A stretch of DNA of 64,000 bases. It comes from Scolanthus callimorphus. Its lineage: Eukaryota > Cnidaria > Anthozoa > Actiniaria > Edwardsiidae. The translations under genes were made by a program, and so were the position numbers. Where the stretch lies: positions 9,666,953-9,730,952 of the forward strand of contig CM066913.1 in the NCBI GenBank assembly GCA_033964015.1, read 5' to 3'. The notes under the pieces are model-generated. The model did not search any database. It was not told where the DNA came from and worked only from the letters and a program-made list of their open reading frames with translations. Of the stretch, positions 1-13,300 are shown one piece after another (within the stretch, counting starts at the first letter, position 1; every line of letters begins with the position of its first letter).

Positions 1-1157
1 GAACGCAGCATTAACGAATCCTGTTTTGATAATCGTCACTACTAAACATGTTTCGTGCTTGTGGGAACGCATGCACTAAAAAATTCGGCTCATCTCCAGT
101 GTAAGAACTCACCAGCTGCGTCACAAAGCTTTCTTTGTTTGGTAGAACGAAGGTAGAACCAATCATGATTAAATAGTAACTAAACACAAAGGTGTCCTCA
201 GGGAATGGTTCTTACACTGGAGATGATTCAAAAATTCAATATCGGCTGCGTGCAGGCTATACAGCATCTGTACTCCCTTAGATATCAAAGTGAAAGGTAA
301 ACTAGGCCACGAAATAGTACTGATTTCTACATGCAAATTTATTTGTAACACCAGGCACCACAGGGTAGCTTCTTGTGTTAAATGGGATGTGAATAATACA
401 CCGAATGAGATTGGTTATTACAGGTTCTCGGATTCATTATGAATTACATATCTCATTGAAGTTTAAATTCATTAGGTCGCTCATAACTGGAGAGCTGGTA
501 AAATGTGGCCTGTGCTATATTATCGCTCACATTTCCGCTAATAATTGTGGATAGCGTTCTGGACTTGAACAAGGTATTTTGTTTATAAAATTAAAATCTA
601 TGTGGAGAAATTTACTCATATAATTTCCACGGGTTTATGAAAACCACTCTAGTGAAACTGCATGACTATTCGCTATTTAGTAAATAGTACAAAATTATAG
701 TGTACCGTTTAGTAATTATTCATACTTATACTGTTTGCACTCTAATACCTTTTTTTAAATATTTTAAATTACAACACTTGTGACCTGATACCCCGTTCTA
801 GAACATTGCACTTCTTAGGTATTAGGAAAGTTCTAATAGGAGGCATTGCACTATCAAAGTTAGATAAGTAAACACACACACAAAAAATTAAAATACCTTG
901 TCACATAGTTTGTTTAGTACCCTTTTCATGTTGTAATCCACCCTAAAAAGGTGTTTACTCTACAACTATATTTTTTACCAGACTGGGCTACGATAAAGAT
1001 TGAAAAAAGGATTGAGGGAAAGTTTTGGGAAGATTTTCATTCTTAGAATATTCCTTGGGCTCACTTGTTCTCAACATGTTTCCACCTTCCTTTTTTAAAT
1101 GTTAAAAAATTTATAACCATTTTGGCTGTTTTCCACGCAGCATTTTGCCTTTATTAC
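1..1157. other. 5' flank of pentraxin gene copy 1
   Basis: AT-rich sequence with no convincing coding exon. A short (CA)n stretch lies near 872. Two similar segments near 95-115 and 207-230 (sharing ctccagtgtaagaa in opposite orientation) form a small inverted repeat. The promoter of the downstream gene presumably lies here, but I see no clear TATA box or other core element. Confidence 0.4.
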
Positions 1158-1311
1158 ATGAGCATGGACGCCAGGATGAGCATGGGCGCCAGGATGAGCC
1201 AAGCCATTTTGCTACTTCTACTTCACATGTTTCTACCTTCAAAATCAGTGGCCAACGGCCCACTTCGTAGTGAATCCCTAAAGGAGGGAAACTTCAGGTT
1301 TCCCATAAAAG
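1158..1311 (+). CDS. Copy 1 exon 1: signal peptide
   Basis: Encodes a hydrophobic leader (AILLLLLHMFLPSKSVA) followed by GPLRSESLKEGNF. The donor after AAAG is GTGAGC, phase 1. Copy 2 has the matching GPLRSEFLKEGNF. An 18-bp tandem duplication at the start (ATGAGCATGG(A/G)CGCCAGG, repeated) supplies several in-frame ATGs. The one at 1194 gives the most typical signal peptide length. Confidence 0.75.
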
Positions 1312-4300
1312 GTGAGCTTTTGAGATGATGTTACTAAAGTTGTTTTCATAAGAAAGGAACATAGGACCCGCTGAAATCCATAGTGACTTTGGTGGCTGTC
1401 GGCTAATATTTTGCCAACAATACAAAACGTATGAAACAGTGGTATATCGGAACATGACTGTAGCAATCTCGTACCCAGTCGCTGTGTAGAAAAGTCGGGG
1501 AACGCAAGGGATTATGGGAAGGATTAGCGGAGCGCAAGGGGTTGTGGGAAGGATTCGCAAGGCGCGCGATGGATTGTGGACCGGCGCCGCGCTAATCCTT
1601 CCCATAATCCCCCGCGCTCCTCCGCGAAGCAGTGATTTGACTATACTTAATAATAATAATAATAATAGTCTTTATTCAATAATATCTCCAGACAGACGTG
1701 GAAATTTACAATGTCAATAATTAATTACAAGTAGGAAAAACGGCAACGATTCATGAAACAGCTCTTAAACCGCTCAGTGCGTACGCGCGGAAGCAAGTAA
1801 GGATGCCCCCTCCTCCTGAGCGTACGAGCTCTCAGTGGAGGAAGGAGGTCATCCAGGGCTGTTAGGAGCCGGCCCTGTTATTACCTTCCACAACTTCCGG
1901 TCCTTTTCTATCAGAAGCTCAGTTAGCGACGCCTGTACGAGTCTGTGACTGTAGGGAAATTGTTTGGTTAAAGCAGGAGCCCGTCACTAGGAGTGAACAC
2001 CCTAGCTGTGATTGAGATGTCTCTTCCATAGACGAGGTATAACATTTTAGGGGGTTCCTATTCAGACGCCGCGGTGCCGAGGCCAACAGAAATGACAGCA
2101 TAGCAAGAGAAACGAAACATGACATTGGAAATCACAAATGACATACGTCGTCACTTCGCAAACTACAATCTTGAGTTTTTTGTGAGTCCCGAGCTGTTCT
2201 AAAAATAGCCTGGTATGTGAAAGTGCTCTCTCCAATTTAGTATGCAGTAAATGTTCAATATGAGTTGTTTGCTCTCATTTGTGAGATCATAGTGATCAAT
2301 CTCATTTTTCTAACCACATAACTTCGGTTACTCTTGTGTTGTAAAGTTTGATTGTTGTTCTTTAGAAAAATCCTTGACGGGCCATGTGATCACCTCTGTG
2401 ACGGTGGACGGTTATGTTGACTGTGCTTTGGAATGCACCTGGCATGACAGCTGTCAATCATTTAACTACCAAACTGGCAGCGTGACTCAACACCAGTGTG
2501 AACTGAACAGTCGATCTCGGGACTCGGAACCTAGTGCTCTACAACCAAGGACTGGATTTGACTACTACGATGCCACCAATACGGTAGAAATACTTATATA
2601 CTCGTATTTTGACGTAGTTTTTTGGACGGTTTGTTCGTCGATTGCTCTCAGTCTCGTTCCCAGACGCTTTCCGTTTTTTTAAGCGCACAAGGAGTGGGCT
2701 AGTTTTAACGGGGCGTGCGGCGCCGTGTCATAGTACTCCTTCGCAGCCCTACGCCTCCAAAACAATTTTCATAGGGAGCTCAAGAGTTATCAAGAGACGC
2801 AAACATCTGGGTACGAGACTGGATTGTTCTAAGGACAAAAGGTTCCTATGAAATTACTCAAGCGAGGGCCTGTAAGTGGGATTTTATTTTGCAGTAGGCG
2901 AATGGTAAATGCGAGATTTTCCGAGACAATGAAATGACATAAAAATTCGAGATCAAGATCAAAAATTGCTCCTAATACATTCTCTATAATTTGCGTTAAT
3001 TTGTTAGAAAACGACATTGCGAGACAGCACTCTCAAAATCCGAGATTCGAGAATCCTGAGAATTTCGCGAGATTCTATCTTTTCAAAACGACCATTCGCC
3101 ACCCATGTCGTTAATTTATGAGGCTGAGGCATCCACTTTAGCTCTTTGTTCGTAGATTTTATGAGAATGCTAACCCGTTATACTCTGTTGTTATTAGGTG
3201 CCTAGCGCCTGTGCCGGTTCCCCTTGTGTCCATGGCGGGACTTGTGTAAGATCATGTGATGTACAAGGTGGATACGACTGTCAGTGCATCAAACATGAAA
3301 GCTATGGTGACAAGTGTCAATACTGGATATCGGGTGAGTAGAGGCACCAAAGGATCGCGAGAGTGGCCATCCTCTTAGAGTAGGGCTGACAATATTTATA
3401 ATATACGGGGCAAAATTACTCAATGCTGATTGGCTAAGAGCGAGAGTATTTTTTCTTTATTGAGGGCAAAATGACTTGGCTGCGATTGGACGCTGGTACG
3501 TTTCTTTTTTTCCCGGGGGGGGGGGGGGGGACTCCCATATTTTTGACCGGGGATGATCGTCCCATATTTTTTGACCGGGGATGATCGTCGTATCTTTTAG
3601 GGGTTAAAACCAAGGGAGATTGGTATCTTTAGGGCCGAAATATGTGTCCAAATTGTTTTCTCTCATGATGGTGCTTCTAAAAACCGTGTAAGAAAGAGAG
3701 ATTACTCGATGAGAAGACGATAAATTAGAAACAAACACGGAAATTTCTTGACGGGTATCTTTTACCTGTTACCTGTCTCCTTCGCGCCTACTTTGCACAT
3801 AAGGCCTCATCTTTTAGGGTATCTTTTAGGGTAAGAAATTATTTGAGCCACGCCATGGTCCGCCATGTTTGGTATCTTTTAGGGGTGAAACTGAAAATTC
3901 CGACGATCATCCCCGGTCAAAAAATATGGGAGTCCCCCCCCCCCCCCCCCGGGCTTTTTTTCTTTTCCAATTCTTGAAGTTCATGTGTGAGACCGTTTGC
4001 GTTTGTTCAAAGCTGTCAACAATGGCCAAATTCCGATGAATTAACGAATAAAAATGCCTGCGTCCGAATCTTTTGTTTGACTTCTCTTTGCTCTTGTTAA
4101 ACAAAAGAAATCAATAAATTCGGACTGAAATCGCATGTGCACTAAACACGAAATTTAATCTCCAACTAGGCTTATGACCTACAGTCTTCTTTATTCTACC
4201 CCTGAAATTTGTACGCGAGCTCCAATCATGATTTTATGCAATATATTTGCAAATGTTTCGTCGTCAGATTTTGACTTCATTTTCACGAAACAAAGTACGA

Positions 4301-7300
4301 CTGACTACGCGATAGCGGATGTGACTCACGGTTTCGATGCGTTCACCGCGTGTGTGTGGCTCAGTACGACAAGCACAGGAAGCCCGATGACCATCTTCTC
4401 GTACGCAATGCCCACTCGAGTGGCTGAACTTGGGTTCACTTGTGTCAGTCAGTTTACGGAATGTACAATCACCATTAAAGATGCAACTAGGTATGTGAAT
4501 AACGCCTCTAACAAACTAATTCCCATATTAACCATTTCCATCCATAAGTCTCTCACTCATTGTCTCGGCGATGTTAAGTTATGGAAAACCTATTTTGCCG
4601 AGGCAATGCGCAGCTAGGATACTAGCGGTGCGAGCGCGATGTCACCGCAGTAGGGGAGGTGGGAAGGGTCGAAACGTTTTAAGGTCTTACCTGCTTGCGA
4701 AGATGTGTCGCAAAGCCCCAAATTCACTATGTCAGAAACCTTTATATATGCAGAAAAGACTGAAGTGGCTGCTCGCACAGAAACTACTGATTACCCAGGG
4801 GAGTTACAAGCATGTTCAATTCCTCGTTGAAAATAGTGACCGTCGTGATAGTAATTCACAAGTGGTTTTCCACCCAATCAAATGGGAGAGTAATTCAACA
4901 ACAGCCAATCAGAATGTGAGGTATTGTAAATTGTTTTCAGTCGAATGGGCAAATCTGTGATCTCGTTACGTCTTCGAGGACAGTAATCGCTCAAGTGGTT
5001 GTGTAATAGACCTTTTTCCAAAATGGCCGCCGCAAATTCACGTCTTAAAATTAAACTGACTGAAAATCAGACACTGGCACTAGAAAGAGCATAATCATAT
5101 TAGTACTCCTTCAAATTTTCGTTACGCCAAATGCCATGTCGGCTGAGAAAGCAGAGTCTGAAAATTGAAATTTTTACAGAGATTTGTATGACGCATACCC
5201 CCAGTCATACAAACATCTGTAAATTTTCAGATTTTCAACTTTCGTTTTCTCGGAAGATATTGTATATAATGCAGCGAAATTTTGTAGTTTTACTAAAGTG
5301 ATGATGTGTGTTCTAGTGCTGGTGTTCATTTTTAACAAAAATCGATTTTAATTTTCGGCGGCCATTTTGGAAAAAGGTCTATTGTTTTCTCTACGCTATC
5401 TGATTGGCTGATATATCCCATGAGCTCATCCCCTCGACCAATCACAAAAAAGGAATCGCTATTACCGAGTACTTACAGAATACTCACGACGGCTATGTGA
5501 ATTCCACTCTAACCCATGAGGTTTTTCATTCTTTTTTGTTCTTTATTCCAGGATTGTGTACTCAGTTCCATTGAATGACGGTCGCTGGCACTACATCTGC
5601 ATCACATGGGATAATACTGAAGGAATATGGTCTTACTACGTGGACGGGGCCACAAGAGGACACGGGACCCAATTTAAGATCTCGAGTCATGTACGGGGAA
5701 AAGGCAAGCTGGTTTTGGGTCAGCAACAAGGAGTCCTCGGAGGACAGTTCACAGCAAGCAAGTCCTACATCGGAAAGATGAGTCGATTCAACTTGTGGAG
5801 CGGAAGTGATATCACAGAAGCCATTATCAAGACGCATGCGCAAACCTGCTCACACGTGTATGGGGATTTAGTGGACTGGAGAGAGTTTAAATATGACAAT
5901 TACCATGGCGACATCAAACCAATAACACTGTCATCTTGTGCATCATTAGGTGGGTGTGCTTTTAGAAATTTTACGTTCTGCAGCGCTGGAGTTTGCGTAA
6001 AGCTGATAACATCTTCGTTTGTACCTTTTTTTCTAGTGAACCAGTCCGATTATGTCTTCGATTTTCCGAACTCGTCAAACAATGCGCATATCCAGATTCC
6101 AAGCCTAACGGGACCTCTGAGCAAATTTACTCTTTGCTTTTGGCAAAAACGCGCTGATGATTCGACAAATATGGCATTCTTCAGTTATAGAAACACTTTG
6201 TACACAAATGCGTTCTCCGTGTATATCGGAGTGTCCGGAGCTTACAACGTCTACATTAACGGAGGGTGAGATACACATGATTAGTCATCATTGTCTATTG
6301 CATTGTTATGGTCATAGCTTTCTTTGCCCTAACGTGGTTAATTATTTTGAGTGGGTATCTTTTGTCATGGTTTCTCTTTCTTTCCAGGGCTGGAAATTAA
6401 GAAAAAAACGAGGTCGCATTTTGGACAATAGTTTCAATTTGTAGTCGCATTTTAACGACTGTGGGTGACAAAATCGCTTTTTTCTGTTACTTCGTGATTA
6501 TCATTTTTTCTCTTTCTTTCTCGCAATAGATTCAGAATGAGGGACATTGCGGGCCCCATTGTCTAATCTTCGCCCACAAAGGGGGACTTTTCCATGTCAC
6601 GTGGTCACGTTGTACTTAAAAGAGTGGGTAACCGTGTATTTAGGGAGAGAGGGAATGATAATAATAATAATGATAACTATTTAACGGTGGGCAAACGATT
6701 GATGGCCCTCCATGTAGCCTGCACGCAGGTGGAGTTCGTAGTCGCGGCTGCCATGACAAGCGTTCAAAACCAAAACTATGGCGGCCGCATTGCTGTACTG
6801 CGAACTTTTTTTCGGCGACAAACAAAGTCTGCGTTCAGGCTACCCTCTGTGTGAAGACAGTGATGTTCATCATGTTTTCCTTTCAGTCACTATAAGTATC
6901 ATTTACCATGGATGTTGGACGGCGTTTGGCATCACGTGTGCTTCACGTGGGACAATACAAACGGTTACCATAGACACTACTATGACGGAGTTCTCAAGCA
7001 CACTTTGAAAAACTGGAAAACAGGCCAAACAATAGCATCAGGGGGGACACTAGTTCTAGGGCAGAAACATCTGAATGATGGAGGTTTTGACGCAGGTGAT
7101 AGATATAAAGGAAAGTTAACAAGGTTGAATTTGTGGAGCTCAGTCCTAACCGGTGAAGTTATCGATAGCATGTCCTTGGGGCCTGGTACCGAATATGGTG
7201 ACGTCATAGGGTGGCGTGATCTTCGAGGTGGTGCGAGAGAAGGCGTTCTGGTTCAGGAAAGGGCAAACATTGTCTTGAATGGTATGTTTTGAAGTGATAT

Positions 7301-10300
7301 CATTTAAATGAAACTCACCGCCAAGTCGAAGGAAAATGCTATCAGCACGCCGCTGTTTTTCCCAGGAAAAATTTTCCACCATGCAATTGAGATGCCATCA
7401 TAGTTACTGCTGTGGGAGTGTGTGTAAAAGGATCTACAAAATAGCGTGGGTTGGATGTTGAGAGGGGAAATGAAACTTGAATAATAAGGGATTCTTATTT
7501 TAAATTGTAAACAACCCTAAACAAGGAGCCTCTCCTTATCCTACGCATCCACAATACAAGCCTGTTAGCGTAACTTTCTCTTTATATGTACGGCCCATCC
7601 TCCAAACGTAGGAGCGTAGCAAGCACTTGATACGCAGGCAATCATTCAAGGGCGTCACCTCTACATCGCGCGCCTCGTTTATGACCCCGCGACGCACAGG
7701 GCCTCAGAGGATGGCTACCAAAATGTGCATATTAATCTAAAGCTAATCGTTTTGTTCGGCAGCTCAAGAGAACGATTACTCCATCACCTACCCCACCAGA
7801 AGCATCTCGAATAAAATCGAATACAATAACATGCCAGCCCTGTCACAAGTTCTAGCCTGTTTATGGTTTAAAACATTAGATAGTGGAGAAATCACCTTTT
7901 TCTCCTATGCTACTAGCGGCGTGCACAACATGTTTACTCTTCACTCTTCAAGTGATGACGTCACATTAACGATGTTACTCCACGGATCTGCGTAGTAAGT
8001 CATCGCGTGTACTTTATTCTACGAAAATTCAAAATGCACGTTGACACGATTTTTGTATGAGCATCCTACTTTATTCAACACAAATTTGTTGCACTTTTTG
8101 TAAAAAAAGATATATATCTTAAAGGGGCACTCGCACGCTTAATTTTTGTACAGCCTGTCAAAAAATAAGTATAAATCCTGGAAAAACCAAAATAACAGTC
8201 CAGGTTTGTTATTAAATGACCTTAACTGTTAAATCAGTACAGTTCTGTAGTGTATAGCGCTCTTTTACATCAAGTGTTTTCTTGTCGTTTTGTTTCATAT
8301 TGCCAGAATGAAACGAACCCCTCATGGTTTATCTTTTGTTTTGTAAAAAACAAAATGTCATTTTGATCTTTCTGTTTTTAGCAAACATGCGCCGTCGTCA
8401 AACATGCGTGACAACACTTGGGTGTCGATCTGCATCACGTGGCGATCAAGTGACGGCCGTTATGAGTTATACTTGTACGGATCACGGGTGCATGATTTGA
8501 CCGGAATAAAGACGGGGAAAGTTATACCAGCAGGAGGAACACTGATGATTGGACAAGAGCAAGATAGTGTTGGTAGGAATAGAGAAGTAACCCTTGGATA
8601 AAACCAGGACCAATCAACAGGAGCCTCCATCACCTATTGATGGGCGTCCGAAGCACAGGGAGCCCATCAACAGGAGCTTCATTCACCTATTGATGGGCGT
8701 CCGAAGCACAGGGAGCCCAACAACAGGAGTTTCATTCACATATTGATGGGCCGGTCCGAAGCACAAGAGTAGATCAATCTATTTTTAGATTGTAGATTCT
8801 TCGTGCGTAATACGTATTACCTGTGTTGCTCGTTCCAGGCCCTTTGGGGCCAACAAATATGGTGGCATAAAGAAACAACATTCCCAAAATCTGCAAGTTG
8901 GCGCATTTTTCGGCAATGTAGTAAAATTAACTTGTAGAATTCTAAATATGGTAAATAGACACCCTTCTTGATGTGAGTACTTAGTCATGGTTAGAAAAAC
9001 ACCCCCTATCCAGGGGTAACCAGAATTTTGCCAAAACGGAAGCTAGAGTGGGAGGCAGAATATTTTGTTGTTATTTTCTCTATACATTTTGAATTTTTTC
9101 AATATGTTTACAGTATTTTTTTTTGGGGGGGGGGGGGGGCTGAGCCCCCTTCTGGCTACGCGTCTGCTATTTCAAGAGAAAGATGGCGGCTCACCATTGT
9201 TAATCCCATACAAATCGTCAGCTCGTATTGTGAATATTACTTAATTAAGGAGGCTTCCTACATTTGTCCTGCCCTTGACCACGAAAGTTTGCCTGCTGTT
9301 CAAGCTTTCACATGGTTGCCCTGGAGGGTTTCAACTTTATAGTAATGTGTATGTTGTTGTTATCGGAGTTGCTATAGCAGCCATCACGTTGCTCGATCGA
9401 AACTTTTAAAATGACAGCCCCCACACTAATCCCTCTTTCACTGTTTGTGATACCTGTTATAGGTGGAGGCTTGGCATCATATCAGTCGTTCGTGGGTAGC
9501 ATGTCACACCTGGAGATGTGGAATAAGTGGTTCGACTCAGGCTTTATCTGGCAAGTCTGTCAGGGGGGTGGTACGTGGAGTGGGAATGTTGTAAGCTGGA
9601 GGATGTTAAAGAGTCTCACCATGTATGGCGATATCACCGTGCAGACATTGTCAAATGCCACTTTACCAGGTATTGGACGTGCTCTTTCTCTCTCGTTTAA
9701 GTTTGATGCCTTTGGTATAATATAATTACAGGGAATTTCTGCAGAAACCCATTCATGGGGAAAACTGAATTTCCCATGACACAAGAATGGGTAGTGTTCA
9801 TGAATGTCACATGTATTGGCGCATATCTTGTGACGTCAATGATGCAATAGTGAAAATCACCGAGCGTAACGGAGCTACAAAAAGAAATGTCCTGAATTTC
9901 AATAGCGCCTGGCGAATGAAGCGTAATTAGAAAGTTTTATGTTCGTCATTCGAATTATGAGCGCATTGCGGGAAGTTCAATTTACAGAAAACATGTGGGC
10001 TAATAAGCCTCTTGCCACCCAAGAAGTTCAAAGCTTTTGCGAAAGCCTCTTTGCTGGGTAGGCTTCATTTGTTTTCCGCTATTAAAAAAGTAAGTAAGGA
10101 ACTTTATTAACGTCTCAAATGTATTTAGCCGTGCACTACTAGTGCACTATTGGGGAGACGGTGCACACCTTACCCCCTTTCTCTGTCAGAGCTCCAGGTG
10201 AAAGAAATTCAAAGCTATAAGCAAGCTACTCGGAACAGAGAAAAGTCGATACGGTTGGTTGATCCGGGATTCGAACTCAGGACCGTACGCACAGTGTGCC

Positions 10301-13300
10301 GTGCACAAACACACTGCGCCACCTAGCCGTATCTTTTTCTGATCAACATTGATATTCAGTGCTAATTATTTTCGAGCTCCTTCAAACATTCAGAATCTTG
10401 GCCCTGCTTATGCAAATGAGTTCAGACTGTAAACAAAGGATGCTCATAGCCATGGGCAATCCGAACGCTTCCCATTTCTTGTGTCACGGGAAATTCGAAT
10501 TTCCCATGCGTGGGTTTCTTTCTACAGAAATTCCCTGTGAATGTTATAGTGTAACTCGGGACCGACTGTCAAAGCTTTCGTAGAAACCCACTGGCATGCT
10601 TACACGAATCCTGCAATCTGATTGGTTCCGCTACTCATTAGTGGAAACAACTCGCGTACTGTCACGAAACCTGCAGTCTGATTGGTTCCGTGACTATCAT
10701 ATCCGTATCTATCACACAGAAAAAGTTACTAAAAAAACATAAAATGTATAGGTTTTAGCAACAAATCGAGGGTAGTATGCTAGCGAGTTTCTACTCAACC
10801 ATAAGACTACTCATTATCGTTTTCCGAGTTAATTAGTTAACCATAAAAAAGTCAAAATCGTAGTCTATGTTCAATATAGTTTATAGGCTTCGGAGTTCGT
10901 AGAGTTTTTATAACCGCAGTGTGCTTATAGTGCCAGCTGGTGTTTGGGCGCAAAGTGCAGATGCTACTCAACTGTTGTTTGCGGCGCAGTGTTTTGTTTC
11001 TTTTGTTATGTTTCTATGCAGTGTTATAATATAGCTACGATATTGTGCGTGCTCTGATTGGTCCAAACTATGCTCTATTTCAACGATTAAGTAATGGTTC
11101 TCCCTCGCTATATCAAAAGCATTCGCGGCTCGAAATTTTACAACGTGTCTCTCCCATCACGCGTGCTCTATTGCCCTAAACAGAATCATAGATAAAGTCA
11201 TAGAAAATTGTGCTCTAATGCTTAATTATGTTCCGTATGATATGTTTCTATGCAGTGTTATGTTTCTTATGTTTTGTTTTGGTGCAGTGTTTTGTTTCTA
11301 TGCAATGTTATGTTTCTTATGTAATGTTTCCGCGCAGTGTCTTGTTTCTGTGTTTCTACATGCAGTGTTATGTTGCTTATTTTGTTATTTTCTGTTTCCA
11401 CGCAGTGTTTTGTTTCTATGCAGTGTCATGTTTCTTGTGTAATGTTTCCGCGCAGTGTCTTGTTTCTGTGTTTCTACATGCAGTGTTATGTTGCTTATTT
11501 TGTTATTTTCTGTTTCCACGCAGTGTTTTGTTTCTATGCAGTGTCATGTTTCTTGTGTAATGTTTCCGCGCAGTGTCTTGTTTCTGTGTTTCCACGCAGT
11601 ATTTTGTTTCTATGTGTTTCTATGCAGTGTTATGTTTCTTATGTTATGTTTCCACGCAGGTTTTTGTTTCTATGTTTCTATGCAGTGTTATGTTGCTTAT
11701 TTTATGCTTCAACGCAGTGTTTTATTTCTATGCAGCGTTATGTTTCTTGTGTAATGTTTCCGCGCAGTGTCTTGTTTCTAAGTTTCCACGCAGTATTTTG
11801 TTTCTATGTGTTTCTATGCAGTGTTATGTTTCTTATGTTGTGTTTCCACGCAGGGTTTTGTTTCTATTTTTGTATGCAGTGTTATGTTGCTTGTGTTATG
11901 TCTCCACGCAGTGTTTTGTTTCTGTCTTTCTTTGCAGTGTTACGTTATTTCCGCGCAGTGTTGTGTTTCTATAATTACACGTATACTAAGTGTTTTCTCC
12001 GTGTATAAGCAATTATTGGATGTGGTTTTTGTGATCTCCAAAATAAACAATGTCGAGACAGGTGGAATCAGGTGAGGCCGAGCCTGATTCCACTTGGCGA
12101 GACATTGTTTATTCTGGAGATCACAAAAACCGAATTCAATAATTGTTTTATTATACATTGATTCAGTAAAAATACTTTTATTTCTGTCAAGCAATTTATT
12201 TTACACAAGCGCCTTGTTAAAATAGGGAAAGCGCTCTAGTCCTATGATGCCTTGCGCGCGTATCAAGAATCAGCTAGCTGATTCTTGAATAATCAGCATG
12301 CTGATTCTTGGATACCCTCAAAGTGCGTCATTCCCAAAGTAAAGCGCGCGCTCTTAGCCAATCAGAATCGATATAGCGAGTACAATGTATAATAATGAAT
12401 AAAGTCTGTCTGATGTGTTTCTATTCAGTGTTATGTTTCTTGTGTTATGTCTCCACGCAGTGTTTGTTTCTATGTCTTTCTTTGCAGTGTTATGTTGCTT
12501 ATGTTACGCAGTGTTTTGTTTCTATGACTTTCTTATGTTATTTCCACGCAGTGTTGTGTTTCTATAATTACACGTTTACGGAGTGTTTTGTCCGTGTATA
12601 AATAAAGTCTATCTGTCTATGTGTTTCTATGCAGTGTTGTGTTTCTTGTGTTATGTTTCCGCGCAGTGTTTCAGTGTTTCTAAGGGCGGGCCGATTACAT
12701 GGAGAATTTCAGCCCGGGCTGAGATTTCAGCCCGGGTAGGGGGGCTGAATCGCTAGCCCGGCCTTCTTGACAAATACATGTAATAAGAAATTTACGATTA
12801 CATGAAGAAAATCTCAGCCCGGGCTGAAATTCGGCCCTGGCTGAAAATCCTGGCCCGGTCAGAGCGACCCGGGCTAGGATTTTCAGCCCGGGCTGTTTGG
12901 CAAAATTTCACCATGCAATCGCAGCAGAATTTCAGCCCGGGCTGGAAATTTGCGCCCATGTTTGCTGTCTTATATCCAGCGTAAAAGCCAAATGACATGC
13001 GCTTTAGTTGCAAGATGGCGCTGGGATTTGAAACAGCCCGGGCTGAAATGCCACATGTATAATCACAACAAAAAATCAGCCCGGTCGCCTGGCTGAAACC
13101 TCAGTCCGGGCTGAAATTCTCCATGTAATGGGCCCCTAACGTTGCTAACGCCTCGGTTGTTTTGTTGCCAGGATTCGTCACTCAGAAGAGGAGGGACAAT
13201 TGGTGCCAAGACAAATACACAGGGTCCACAGGGTGTTCCACTCCCGTCTATGCTCTTTTCTCGTCGAAGCCAGGCCAGTTGGGATACCTTTGGCGATGTT

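Noticed and set aside
5562..5843. Minus-strand frame opposite pentraxin exon 5
   Set aside because: Antisense shadow; the same kind of frame appears opposite the homologous exons in other copies.
11228..12008. Overlapping long open frames rich in Cys, Phe and Val in three registers
   Set aside because: They arise from a stop-poor minisatellite. The same peptides (FLCSVMFLM, FPRSVLFL) recur in all registers, with no start context or splice logic.
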